The translations under genes and the position numbers were made by a program. A stretch of DNA of 33,047 nt from Eubacterium sp. (GTDB lineage: Bacteria; Bacillota; Clostridia; Lachnospirales; Lachnospiraceae). The notes beneath the pieces are model-generated. The model saw only the letters and a program-made list of their open reading frames with translations, made no database searches and was not told where the DNA came from. Shown here in pieces: positions 1 to 6,860 of this stretch (the stretch's first letter is position 1; each line of letters begins with the position of its first letter). The stretch is taken from the NCBI GenBank assembly GCA_017541035.1, contig JAFXZW010000003.1, positions 1 through 33,047 of the forward strand, written 5' to 3'.

Positions 1-1
1 A

Positions 2-1021
2 GATGATAGTGATTTAAACTTAAATGGGTTTTCAGGTCTGAAAAGTCTTGAAAAAGCATATATTCATTTGAATTACTCCGGAGCAGTCGGTGAATTCAGT
101 ATAAATGGCCTGCCGAAACTGGTGGATTTACAAATAGAGTGGGTATATCCGATGGATTATGAATCCTACTTAAGAAAGGAGACCTATATTGATCTGGTAT
201 CAATCAGGAACTGTCCAAAGCTCGTCAAGGTTGGTTTGGGTGAAGGGTCAGATTTAAACCTGACAGTGGAGAATTGCGAGAGCTTGGAGAATATTAACAG
301 TGGTTACTTATATATCAAAAAGCTGGAGTTGAGTGGCCTGATGAGTTTAAAATACGTTCTTCCTGAACCAACCTATGGTCCGTGGTTGATCGATATAGGG
401 GAGAATGTTGCGGTAAGCAAATACGATCTAAAGCCTAAGGATGTTGAATATGGGGAAGGAATGAGCCGATATGTGGCAGCTTTAAGATATACGATCGTTC
501 TTGATTCCGGTGATAAAACTCCGGGCTGGTATAAATCGTACGAAGGTAAAAAATCATATATTGATGCTGATCGGAGGGCAGCAACGGGGATTCGGAAAAT
601 AGGCAATGAGTTGTACTTTTTTGGCCAAACTCATTTTCTGACGGAGGATACCGGATGGAAAGAATATAATGGTAATTGGTACTATATTGAAAAAGGCGGT
701 GTTGTCCGAACCTGGTGGGTGAAATCGAATGGAAACTGGTATTATCTTGGAAATGACGGAAGCATGAAAACCGGCTGGCAGCGTGTGGATGGAAAATGGT
801 ACTACCTGCGGGACAACGGTATCATGCTTCGTTCTCAGTACATTCAGGGCTACTGGCTGAACAAGGACGGAAGCTGCACCTATAAGCCAGTTGCCAAATG
901 GAGGAAGGACGCGGTTGGTACTTACTACCAGGATACCGCCGGCTACTATGTGCGGAACACAACTGTGATCATTGATAGGAGAAAGTATACCTTCGACAGG
1001 CGTGGGTATTTGGTGCAGTGA
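2..1021 (+). CDS. Leucine-rich / cell-wall-binding-repeat surface protein, 3' part only
   Basis: The frame is open from the first bases of the window, so the true start lies upstream; a TTG at 68 is only an internal possible start. The visible 339 residues begin with irregular leucine-rich segments (LPKLVDLQI, CPKLVKVGL, CESLENI, LSGLMSLKYVL). They end with tandem aromatic/glycine repeats of the choline-binding type (GNWYYIEKGG, GNWYYLGNDGSMKTGW, GKWYYLRDNG) and a weaker last repeat (GTYYQDTAGYYV). In this family such C-terminal repeats hold a secreted protein on the cell wall through teichoic-acid-linked ligands, while the N-terminal repeats bind outside partners. The protein is therefore probably extracellular; its signal peptide would lie outside the window. 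A strong terminator follows about 50 bases after the stop. The ligand cannot be read from the sequence. Confidence 0.8.
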   Translation, partial: DDSDLNLNGFSGLKSLEKAYIHLNYSGAVGEFSINGLPKLVDLQIEWVYPMDYESYLRKETYIDLVSIRNCPKLVKVGLGEGSDLNLTVENCESLENINSGYLYIKKLELSGLMSLKYVLPEPTYGPWLIDIGENVAVSKYDLKPKDVEYGEGMSRYVAALRYTIVLDSGDKTPGWYKSYEGKKSYIDADRRAATGIRKIGNELYFFGQTHFLTEDTGWKEYNGNWYYIEKGGVVRTWWVKSNGNWYYLGNDGSMKTGWQRVDGKWYYLRDNGIMLRSQYIQGYWLNKDGSCTYKPVAKWRKDAVGTYYQDTAGYYVRNTTVIIDRRKYTFDRRGYLVQ

Positions 1022-1069
1022 CAGACAGAAAATGATTCGCCTGAAGTGTTGACAAAATAGAGCAGGGGT

Positions 1070-1116
1070 GGGTCTCATTAACATTTGATCATGTTAATGA
1101 GACCCTGTGTTTTTGG
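1070..1116 (+). terminator. Rho-independent terminator after the surface-protein gene
   Basis: A 15-bp perfect stem (GGGTCTCATTAACAT at 1070-1084 with its complement at 1091-1105) has a 6-nt loop and is followed by TGTGTTTTTGG. The T-run lies on the plus strand, so it ends the gene stopping at 1021. The minus strand has no nearby T-run, so it is less convincing as a terminator for the HAD gene that ends at 1213. Confidence 0.85.
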
Positions 1117-1212
1117 ATATAATATGAGGTTTGCGGATAGTGGACGAGATTGTTCGTCTGTATGGCAAAGTGATATCGAGTGGTGTGGTTCCACATGACC
1201 GATCTTGCCATG

Positions 1213-1824
1213 TCAAATGTTCGGATCCAGCTGCTTCAGGTCGCGGATCAGTTCCGGATATCTGGTGAAGAGCAGCGTCTGCATGCCCACGGCTGCGGCT
1301 CCGTCCAGATTCGTCTGCCGGTCGTCGATAAAGAGGCATTCCGGCAGGTTCAGCCCGAAACGGGATTCCAGCAACCGGTAGATCTCCGGTTCCGGTTTCG
1401 CAAGGTGCTCCCTGGCGGAAATGATATAACCGTCCGCTTCGGGCAGAAACTGGAATGTGGCCCAGTGCCGTTCTGAGGTTTCCAGCGGGTAATTGGACAG
1501 CACATACACGCCATAGCCCAGTTCCTTCAAATGGTGGAGCAGGGGCTGTGCGTAAGGGTACTCCGAAACCAGTCCCTCCGTGTGGGCCCAGAAGGTCAGA
1601 ATCTCCTGCCTGTATTCCGGGTACAGAGAAGTAAAATGTTCGATGGCGTCCTTCTCCATTTTATCTCCGCGGTCCATCAGGTGCCAGAATTCCGTCAGAA
1701 CCATATTCTCCGACAGGAAATTGTTTGCTTCCTGCGAAAAGCCAAGATCCTTCATGTGATCCCTGTACCGAAAACGGATCAACACATCACCTACATCAAA
1801 AACGATATTTCGGATCGTATTCAT
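1213..1824 (-). CDS. HAD-superfamily hydrolase, YihX-like phosphatase
   Basis: The 203-residue product is a cytosolic haloacid-dehalogenase-fold phosphatase. Motif I is FDVGDVL near residue 10. The first Asp is the nucleophile and the second motif Asp is replaced by Gly, as in the YihX/epoxide-hydrolase-N branch (FDLGNVI). Motif II is VLSNYP (about 112-117), the motif III lysine is in AKPEPEIY (about 148-155), and motif IV is FIDDRQTN (about 173-180). A four-helix cap lies between motifs I and II, as in subfamily I. Relatives dephosphorylate sugar phosphates such as glucose-1-phosphate, but the substrate here is unknown. The ATG at 1824 is preceded by GAAAGGAATTAGAGGAA, a good ribosome binding site. 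The gene stands alone on the minus strand, divergent from the membrane protein at 1990. Confidence 0.85.
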   Translation of the reverse strand: MNTIRNIVFDVGDVLIRFRYRDHMKDLGFSQEANNFLSENMVLTEFWHLMDRGDKMEKDAIEHFTSLYPEYRQEILTFWAHTEGLVSEYPYAQPLLHHLKELGYGVYVLSNYPLETSERHWATFQFLPEADGYIISAREHLAKPEPEIYRLLESRFGLNLPECLFIDDRQTNLDGAAAVGMQTLLFTRYPELIRDLKQLDPNI

Positions 1825-1887
1825 TTCCTCTAATTCCTTTCAGATGATCATATCGAAAGCATACCGATTCCCGGATCGGAAAAGTCT

Positions 1888-1915
1888 TTGCAACCAACGC
1901 CTGTTATGTTATCAT
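1888..1915 (+). promoter_or_regulatory. Candidate promoter for the membrane protein and ppa genes
   Basis: TTGCAA (1888-1893) and TATCAT (1910-1915) are spaced by 16 bp, 75 bases upstream of the ATG at 1990. The match to consensus is moderate. No terminator-like hairpin separates the two downstream genes, so it may drive both. Confidence 0.35.
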
Positions 1916-1989
1916 AAGTAAGGGGTTTCATCAATCCTTTCGGGTAGGGAAATCACCGTATCACCGAGTGCATAAAGGAGAATGACGTA

Positions 1990-2511
1990 ATGGAAGAAAG
2001 AAAGGTTGGCGCGCTGCGCATGAAGAGGATCGGACGGCGGATCAGCATCCTGATGGGTTTTACACTGAGCCTGTGCCTGTCGCTTGTGGCAAATCTTTTT
2101 CTGGCCGAGGACGGCTTTAAGATCGGGGCCTTTTTCCTTAGCTTTGCCGTTTCCCTCACCATCAGTCTGATCATCGGATTTCTGGTTCCGATGAAGAGAG
2201 TGAATGACGGCATTGACCGAAAGTTTAATCTGAAACCCGGAAGTGTGGGTGCAAATGCTTTGGAGGCGCTGGTTTCGGACCTGATCTACACGCCGATCAT
2301 TACACTGGTCATGACGTTGATGGCATGGTTCATGGCAAATAATAACAACCCGAATGCGAATATCCCGTACTTCCCCATGTTTCTGAAATCTCTGCTGGTT
2401 TGCATGCTGGTGGGTTATGTGCTCATTTTCATCTTCCAGCCGCTTTACACGAAGCTGGTGGTAGGAAAGAGAAGACCTCCGGTACCGCCGAAGGCACCGA
2501 CGGAGAAGTGA
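1990..2511 (+). CDS. Small membrane protein with four predicted TM helices, function unknown
   Basis: The product has 173 residues. After a basic start (MEERKVGALRMKRIGRR) there are four hydrophobic stretches, at about residues 18-38, 45-66, 93-113 and 130-152. The tail is basic and proline-rich (KRRPPVPPKAPTEK) and probably cytoplasmic. The ribosome binding site AAAGGAGAATGACGT directly precedes the ATG. It is 76 bases upstream of the pyrophosphatase on the same strand and may share its transcript. The two-hairpin layout resembles DUF2798-type small membrane proteins, but no motif proves this and no function is proposed. Confidence 0.75.
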   Translation: MEERKVGALRMKRIGRRISILMGFTLSLCLSLVANLFLAEDGFKIGAFFLSFAVSLTISLIIGFLVPMKRVNDGIDRKFNLKPGSVGANALEALVSDLIYTPIITLVMTLMAWFMANNNNPNANIPYFPMFLKSLLVCMLVGYVLIFIFQPLYTKLVVGKRRPPVPPKAPTEK

Positions 2512-2587
2512 AGCAGCAGCCGAAATCAAGCAATAACAGATAATTCAGAAATGCAGGAATTCCGTAACCGAACGAAAGGAGATCATT

Positions 2588-3145
2588 ATGAATATATGGC
2601 ATGACATTCGGGATGACCGAATCTTTCCGACGGATTTTATCGCAGTGATCGAGATCAGCCGCGGAAGCAAGATGAAATATGAGCTGGACAAGGAAACCGG
2701 TATGCTGATCGTGGACCGTGTACTTTACACCTCCACCCACTATCCGGCAAACTACGGCTTTATCCCCAAAACTCTGGGTGATGACCACGATCCTCTGGAT
2801 GTGCTGGTTCTCTGCACGGAGAATATCCAACCGGGTACTCTTGTACGCTGCTATCCTATAGGTGTTATGAAGATGCTGGACAGCGGTCTGGGCGATGAGA
2901 AGATTATAGCCATGCCATACGGCGATCCCACATACAATGGCTATACGGACATTTCCGAACTGCCAAAGCACATCTTCGATGAGATCAGACACTTCTTTAC
3001 CATTTACAAAAATCTGGAGGGCAAGGAAACAAAGGTGGATAATATCGAAGATGTAAAGGAAGCCATCCGGGTCATCGAACACTGCATCGACAACTATAAG
3101 GAAAAGTTCGGGGGAAATGTCGTTAATCCCGATGCGGAGGAGTAA
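2588..3145 (+). CDS. ppa: Inorganic pyrophosphatase, family I
   Basis: Soluble family I pyrophosphatases hydrolyse PPi to two phosphates and so pull biosynthetic reactions forward. The 185-residue length is typical. The family signature is clear: YPANYGFIPKTLGDDHDPLDVLVL contains the D-x-D-P-x-D metal-binding core (DDHDPLD, about residues 64-70), preceded by the YGFIP block. Other conserved parts are KMKYELDK, which includes a phosphate-contacting lysine, and GDEKIIAMP (about 100-108). AAAGGAGATCATT gives a strong ribosome binding site 5-10 bases before the ATG. The gene ends at a strong terminator, and the mobile element is inserted just beyond it. This is a housekeeping gene with no sign of disruption. 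Confidence 0.95.
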   Translation: MNIWHDIRDDRIFPTDFIAVIEISRGSKMKYELDKETGMLIVDRVLYTSTHYPANYGFIPKTLGDDHDPLDVLVLCTENIQPGTLVRCYPIGVMKMLDSGLGDEKIIAMPYGDPTYNGYTDISELPKHIFDEIRHFFTIYKNLEGKETKVDNIEDVKEAIRVIEHCIDNYKEKFGGNVVNPDAEE

Positions 3146-3177
3146 AAGCCGTACGGGTTAATCATATTTCGTATTTC

Positions 3178-3240
3178 ACGCGCATGAAATGCTGACAGTT
3201 CGCTACTGCAACATGCATTTCATGCGCGTCTTATTTTTTT
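3178..3240 (+). terminator. Rho-independent terminator of ppa
   Basis: A 15-bp perfect stem (ACGCGCATGAAATGC at 3178-3192, complement at 3215-3229) is followed by CTTATTTTTTT. It ends 14 bases before the attL core, so the element is inserted in the gap between this terminator and the next operon's promoter. Confidence 0.9.
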
Positions 3241-3253
3241 CAGAAACTGTAAT

Positions 3254-3269
3254 AAATCTTAACCTTCTC
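3254..3269 (+). other. attL core of the element
   Basis: AAATCTTAACCTTCTC, identical to 10333-10348. The flank to the left (ending GTAAT) is host and the flank to the right (ATAAGAAAATATG) is element. Joining the left host flank, one core and the right host flank predicts the empty site: a single CTTAACCTTCTCTTAACC upstream of the ABC-transporter operon. Confidence 0.8.
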
Positions 3270-3288
3270 ATAAGAAAATATGATTCCT

Positions 3289-3325
3289 AAGTAGTCCGAG
3301 GCGTTCCAATTCGGACTACTTTTTC
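3289..3325 (+). terminator. Terminator at the left end of the element
   Basis: An 11-bp stem (AAGTAGTCCGA at 3289-3299, complement at 3311-3321) is followed by TTTTC on the plus strand. It would stop transcription entering the element from the ppa side, and protects the repressor gene from being read in antisense. Confidence 0.75.
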
Positions 3326-3412
3326 TTTGCGAAGGCTTGATATATAAAGGATTTCAGGTTCCTGTATGTTCCAAAACTACACCAAAATGATCATATCAAA
3401 ACCCTTTCACCG

Positions 3413-3453
3413 GGTATAAACGACAGTACAAACGACAGTACAAAGACAGTATA
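3413..3453 (+). repeat. Left arm-type repeats: three 12-bp tandem copies
   Basis: AACGACAGTACA occurs at 3419-3430 and 3431-3442, followed by a degenerate third copy (AAGACAGTATA) from 3443. The 20 bases at 3413-3432 are repeated exactly at 10274-10293 by the other end, in the same orientation. Direct repeats inside both ends of an element with a tyrosine integrase are the usual form of arm-type binding sites for the integrase N-terminal domain. Binding is inferred. Confidence 0.65.
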
Positions 3454-4065
3454 TTACATTGGAGTTGATTTCATTTTATGTATGAGTCTGAATTCCATAT
3501 AATCACATATTTCGTGAAGAAAGTCACCCAATTCTTTATGAGAGAATGAAATTGATTTGCCATCTTTTTTTAGAGTAGCAACAGTATCAAACATTTCACC
3601 GCCGAATTCTGCCCATTCTATTTCAAACCCAGAAACTATTGTTAGTAAACGAAAGGCCTCAATAAGGTTGTTCTCCGCGCTAAATTCTTCTTTTAGATCA
3701 GCTATACCTTTCTCAGTTTCTGTCATTTCATCATCATATCCGAGTAGCCATTGTTCACGATACCGGGGATGGATTTTTGCTATTTTTTTGCAGGTTTTAT
3801 CACTGATCTTTCCGCTTGCCATAGACCTCGATAGATTCTGAGGTTGCATTCCTATGTCATAGGCTAAGGCCTCTTGTGTATATTTTTTGGCCTTTTTGTT
3901 GTTTATTCGACGGAGTCTTGTTTCTTCTCCTATCAATCTCCTAATTCTTGCAACCCTTATGTTTTCGGTAGATTCTGCCATTTCTTGATCGAGTTTTTTG
4001 ATTTCCTCAATCTGTTCCATGATTTTTAATGCTCGTTCTCTATTGGAGGATGATGATTTTTCCAT
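3454..4065 (-). CDS. XRE-like repressor of the mobile element
   Basis: The product has 203 residues: an N-terminal charged helical segment (about 1-60), a helix-turn-helix of the XRE/lambda type (TQEALAYDIGMQPQNLSRSM, about 63-82), and a C-terminal acidic domain (about 105-195) with no protease motif. The absence of a Ser/Lys dyad means RecA-stimulated self-cleavage is not expected, so induction probably uses an antirepressor or another signal. It is divergent from the small gene at 4204, with a large inverted repeat between them, as in phage lysogeny switches. It is the only minus-strand gene of the left half. The function as master repressor is inferred from position and the HTH. Confidence 0.75.
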   Translation of the reverse strand: MEKSSSSNRERALKIMEQIEEIKKLDQEMAESTENIRVARIRRLIGEETRLRRINNKKAKKYTQEALAYDIGMQPQNLSRSMASGKISDKTCKKIAKIHPRYREQWLLGYDDEMTETEKGIADLKEEFSAENNLIEAFRLLTIVSGFEIEWAEFGGEMFDTVATLKKDGKSISFSHKELGDFLHEICDYMEFRLIHKMKSTPM

Positions 4066-4085
4066 TATATTGGCCGCCTTTCTTT

Positions 4086-4157
4086 ATTATAACGTCAAAA
4101 AATAATCATAAAAGATTAGTATATGAGTTTGTTTGTAATCAAATATGATTATAAAAT
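4086..4157 (+). promoter_or_regulatory. Divergent promoters with a bipartite repressor operator
   Basis: Two 17-bp half sites, ATAATCATAAAAGATTA (4102-4118) and TAATCAAATATGATTAT (4136-4152), are inverted copies matching at 14 of 17 positions, with 17 bp between them. The right half site lies exactly between TTGTTT (4129-4134) and TAAAAT (4152-4157), a 17-bp-spaced promoter for the gene at 4204. On the minus strand TATAAT (4091-4086) provides the -10 box for the repressor. Occupancy of both half sites would silence the early operon and adjust repressor synthesis. Confidence 0.65.
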
Positions 4158-4203
4158 AATAATAGAGCTTGTGCAAGACGATTATGAAACGAGGAGGAAA
4201 AAA

Positions 4204-4392
4204 ATGAAAAATAAAGATATTCGGATGATGCTAGAAGGATCAGGCGTGAAGTACTGGGAACTTGCTGAGGCCTGCGGTCATAGACCTACATGGTTATCAA
4301 TGAAATTGCGGCAGGAACTACCTGAGGATGAAAAGCTGAAGATGATTTTCCTCATCCAGCAGATAGCAGAACAGAAGGAGGTGGAGGCATGA
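4204..4392 (+). CDS. Small Cro-like HTH protein, first early gene
   Basis: The product has 62 residues. The ATG at 4204 is chosen because GAGGAGGAAAAAA directly precedes it; the upstream ATG at 4123 would lie inside the operator. The sequence WELAEACGHRPTWLSMKLR (about residues 14-32) has the spacing of a short helix-turn-helix, followed by a helical tail (DEKLKMIFLIQQIAEQ). Position divergent from the repressor is that of Cro, and similar 60-residue proteins are common in Firmicute elements. The stop overlaps the next start (ATGA), so translation is probably coupled. Confidence 0.7.
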   Translation: MKNKDIRMMLEGSGVKYWELAEACGHRPTWLSMKLRQELPEDEKLKMIFLIQQIAEQKEVEA

Positions 4393-4616
4393 CACCATTA
4401 TTGATTCCGATAAATAGGGCAAGGGAGCAATACTTCCCCGGTATGGGTAGAGAAAAATTCAGAAGGTTCTGCCGGGATGCGGGGGCGCTTGTTGTCTATG
4501 GTAGGACTCAATATGCGAATATGCCGAGGTTGCAGGAACGTGTTGATTCTATCTCAGGAGGTAACGATCATGGGAGCGTTTCCACGGTACAGGGAAATGA
4601 AACTGAGGAAGGTTAG
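4389..4616 (+). CDS. Excisionase-like small DNA-binding protein
   Basis: The product has 75 residues. The first 50 (INRAREQYFPGMGREKFRRF, then a hydrophobic turn and RTQYANMPRLQERVDSI) look like the winged-helix fold of Tn916-type Xis or DUF6462 proteins: an alanine/arginine helix, the G-x-x-x-F-R-R motif, a short wing with a basic loop, and a final helix. The C-terminal 20 residues are low-complexity. Such proteins bend DNA at the arm sites and direct excision. The ATG overlaps the stop of the preceding gene. An excision role is inferred; the 107-residue protein before the integrase is an alternative. Confidence 0.6.
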   Translation: MTPLLIPINRAREQYFPGMGREKFRRFCRDAGALVVYGRTQYANMPRLQERVDSISGGNDHGSVSTVQGNETEEG

Positions 4617-4746
4617 CAGGAATATGGCGGATCAGAGATTCAGGATAAAGGAGGAGCATATTGATGATATGGGAACTGTTAGGCGCAGGCGAAGAAAACG
4701 CCGTAACAATGAAAGAACTGAAAAACCGGGGATGGACAGAACGTGA
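4570..4746 (+). CDS. Doubtful 58-residue basic ORF with a strong ribosome binding site
   Basis: AGGAGGTAACGATC gives a textbook ribosome binding site for the ATG at 4570. The encoded peptide is very basic (RRRRRKRRNNER near the end). However, it overlaps the preceding gene by 47 bases and the following one by 83 bases, and its basic tail is just the out-of-frame reading of the better gene at 4664. It may be real, or the site may serve translational reinitiation. Confidence 0.3.
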   Translation: MGAFPRYREMKLRKVSRNMADQRFRIKEEHIDDMGTVRRRRRKRRNNERTEKPGMDRT

Positions 4747-4927
4747 AATCCGGGAAAGGATCAGACAGGAGCGGTTTGAAGGCCATTTGATATGTTCAGG
4801 GCAGAGTGGATACTACCTGCCACAAACGGTATCGGATGTAATGAACACAGTCAACAGGTTAGAAACGATCAGTAAGGAAACCAAGGCTGTGGCGGAAAAG
4901 ATGAAGGAAGAAATGGCGAGGTTGTAA
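4664..4927 (+). CDS. Small phage-type protein, function unknown
   Basis: The product has 87 residues. The start is the ATG at 4664, eight bases after AAAGGAGGAG. The first 55 residues look like a winged-helix-type unit (VTMKELKNRGWTEREIRERI, then a basic turn and GQSGYYLPQ). A C-terminal helix with heptad-like spacing (VNRLETISKETKAVAEKM) suggests dimerisation. It sits 9 bases before the replication protein in the early operon. A role in regulation or replication is only positional inference. Confidence 0.6.
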   Translation: MIWELLGAGEENAVTMKELKNRGWTEREIRERIRQERFEGHLICSGQSGYYLPQTVSDVMNTVNRLETISKETKAVAEKMKEEMARL

Positions 4928-4936
4928 GGAGTTAGC

Positions 4937-5854
4937 ATGGCAGGCAAAGGATATATAACTTTATATCGGGATATCTGCGATACATGGCTATATGATGACA
5001 AGCCCTTCAGCAGAAGTGCGGCCTTTGTGGATTTGCTTATGATGGTGAGTCATCAGGACCGGGAATTGATGTTTAATGGGGTACTTGTCAAGGTTCAGGC
5101 CGGGGAACTCGTTACTTCGGATCGGGTGCTGATGTCAAGATGGGATTGGGGCAAAGATAAAACGAGAAAGTTTATAAGACAGTTGGTGGAGTCCGGGTGG
5201 ATAGAGATCGAAACCATGTACAAGATCGGGACGCGAATAAGAATCAATAACTATGGTGGAAACCCCTTTGAACGGCAGACCACCCCAAAGCCTCAAAAAC
5301 CCCAAAAATCAGACCACCCCAAAGGCCCAAAATCAGACCACCTATCAGACCACCTTGCGCCCAGTATTGACAAGGGAAAGCAGGAAACCGCAGACCACCT
5401 ATCAGACCAGCAACCCGACAATAGACCCGACAATAAACCCGACAATAGACCCGTCACTATAAACAAGAATGAAGAACATTCATTAACAATTCATTGGGAG
5501 AAGGGGAAGGAGTCACCCACGATGAAAAAATATGGATTATATGAGAATGTACCTCTACTACCTGACGAATTTATAAAATTGTCAGATAGGTTCCCTACTT
5601 TGTATCAAGCCCGTATCGAATACATGTCATCACAGATCAAGGCCGGGAAAGTATATGATGATATTTTCAGTACGTTATGGAGCTGGTGTCTTCGTTTTGA
5701 AGAAAAACAGAAGAGTGAAACAGATAGTAAGAAACGGTTGGAACAAGCTAAAAATCAGTTTTTGACGAGACCGACTAGCGATTCCTTGAAAGCTATTGAA
5801 GATGCCGCTATACGGGCGAGGTTGGCAAATATAGATGATGAATGGGAGGCGTAA
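4937..5854 (+). CDS. Replisome-organizer / DnaD-like replication initiator
   Basis: The product has 305 residues. The N-terminal part (about 1-105) is the winged-helix domain of phage replisome organizers: YITLYRDICDTWLYDDKPFS, then AFVDLLMMVSH, then GELVTSDRVL and WGKDKTRKFIRQLVESGWIE. A hydrophilic linker (about 108-180) carries peptide repeats SDHLSDHL and PDNRPDNKPDNRP. The C-terminal 120 residues are helical with YQARIEYMSSQI and LWSWCLRF. In the family, the N-terminal domain binds origin iterons and the C-terminal part contacts the helicase loader or DnaD-like partner. No helicase or loader is encoded in the element, so host proteins would be used. AAGGAG precedes the ATG by 7 bases. 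Confidence 0.75.
   Translation: MAGKGYITLYRDICDTWLYDDKPFSRSAAFVDLLMMVSHQDRELMFNGVLVKVQAGELVTSDRVLMSRWDWGKDKTRKFIRQLVESGWIEIETMYKIGTRIRINNYGGNPFERQTTPKPQKPQKSDHPKGPKSDHLSDHLAPSIDKGKQETADHLSDQQPDNRPDNKPDNRPVTINKNEEHSLTIHWEKGKESPTMKKYGLYENVPLLPDEFIKLSDRFPTLYQARIEYMSSQIKAGKVYDDIFSTLWSWCLRFEEKQKSETDSKKRLEQAKNQFLTRPTSDSLKAIEDAAIRARLANIDDEWEA
5276..5460 (+). repeat. Iteron-like repeats inside the initiator gene, candidate origin
   Basis: CAGACCACC occurs at 5276, 5310, 5334, 5346 and 5391, with a one-mismatch copy at 5403. It is followed by a tandem of 12-bp units ACCCGACAATAG / ACCCGACAATAA / ACCCGACAATAG at 5413-5448 and a partial fourth at 5449. An AT-rich stretch follows from about 5460. Many phage and satellite initiators bind iterons in the linker of their own gene, so this is a good origin candidate. 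Confidence 0.5.
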
Positions 5855-5857
5855 GCA

Positions 5858-6265
5858 ATGAGTAAGTTATACCCAAAGTATGACCCGGTACAAAAGAAAT
5901 GGTACCGGGAGTTGGAAGGTAGAAACGGTGTGAAAATAAAGGACTATGCACCTACACTCATAACTACAATGGGGCCAATTCCACAGGGAGAAAAGGTAGT
6001 TGTTCAGAGATTAGAGGATGATCGGGAGCAGGTAGAGCCTGAAAAAATATGTCCGATTAGGGCAAGTATATATGGTGCTAAATGTTCGCAGGATTGCTCA
6101 TGGTGGACAGGTTCAGAATGTATTCTGACACGCCCAGAGGCCCCACAGAACGATTTTACAGGGATTAAGGGCCGATGTCCCATATTGAATAGAGAATGCC
6201 TTAAAACGTGCGCTATGAGGGCAGGAAACAAATGTAGATTAGTATGCAAAGGAGATCAGAAATGA
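5858..6265 (+). CDS. Cys-rich protein with a duplicated C-x(n)-C-x3-C-x7-C unit
   Basis: The product has 135 residues. The N-terminal half is a small beta-rich part (PKYDPVQKKWYREL, VVVQRLEDD). The C-terminal half holds two copies of a cysteine unit: C-P-I-x8-C-x3-C-x7-C (about 64-87) and C-P-I-x5-C-x3-C-x7-C followed by one more Cys (about 106-129). Eight cysteines in two matching units suggest two zinc sites or an Fe-S cluster. The gene lies 3 bases after the replication initiator, and its stop overlaps the next ATG. No function is known to me. Confidence 0.7.
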   Translation: MSKLYPKYDPVQKKWYRELEGRNGVKIKDYAPTLITTMGPIPQGEKVVVQRLEDDREQVEPEKICPIRASIYGAKCSQDCSWWTGSECILTRPEAPQNDFTGIKGRCPILNRECLKTCAMRAGNKCRLVCKGDQK

Positions 6266-6849
6266 AGAAAAGATACTATTACACCAAGCTGATGGAGATC
6301 ATTGAGAACGGACACAAGGAGTATAAAGCCAAAGCCGCTGAATATGCCAAGCTGAAGCAGGAGAGGGAGGAGGGCCATTTTTCTATGGACTACCTGCAGA
6401 AGGTTATCCTGCCTGAAATGAGCCGTATAAAGAGTAAGTTGGATGACATTCAGTGGAACACCAAGAAGGCTATAGCAGAGCTTACAAACGAACAGAAGAA
6501 GGCTATATCTGCCTTGGATCGGCTGAACGCTGAGGAACTGACAGCGGATGCGGAACTCCTGAAGGGTGGATATCCGTTGAAGGTGGCAGACCTTGAAGGG
6601 ATCATTGAGAGGAACGCCGGGAACCGTACCATGGAACAGCTTGTACTTAGGTATGCAGAGGAGCATGGCCTTCCTTTGGGCCTGATATACGAACGTGCAG
6701 AAGAAGAGGCCAAGACTTATGATGCTATCAATTACGCCGCTGACACGGTGGTGAAGTGGTACAAAGATGATGAATGCTATACGAATGTACTAAATTCGGC
6801 TTTTGGTGACGGATCAGCGGTTAAGGCGTTCATTGATTCTGAAGAATAG
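6262..6849 (+). CDS. Coiled-coil protein, function unknown
   Basis: The product has 195 residues. The ATG at 6262 is preferred over one at 6244 because AAAGGAGATCAGAA lies just before it and it overlaps the stop of the upstream gene. The region of about residues 10-95 is highly charged and helical (EYKAKAAEYAKLKQEREEGH, KSKLDDIQWNTKKAIAEL), consistent with a coiled coil. The C-terminal half has a small mixed domain (LPLGLIYERAEEEAKTYDA, ADTVVKWYKDDECYTNV). Phage scaffold and single-stranded-DNA annealing accessory proteins can look like this, but no diagnostic motif is seen. Confidence 0.65.
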   Translation: MKKRYYYTKLMEIIENGHKEYKAKAAEYAKLKQEREEGHFSMDYLQKVILPEMSRIKSKLDDIQWNTKKAIAELTNEQKKAISALDRLNAEELTADAELLKGGYPLKVADLEGIIERNAGNRTMEQLVLRYAEEHGLPLGLIYERAEEEAKTYDAINYAADTVVKWYKDDECYTNVLNSAFGDGSAVKAFIDSEE

Positions 6850-6860
6850 GCGGTGATTGT

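Noticed and set aside
373-1084. Minus-strand frames over the surface-protein gene
   Set aside because: They are shadows of the repeat-rich plus-strand gene, and the longer one runs into the terminator hairpin.
3254-3269. Integration into a tRNA gene
   Set aside because: No cloverleaf or tRNA 3' end is found at either end; the core lies in a promoter region.
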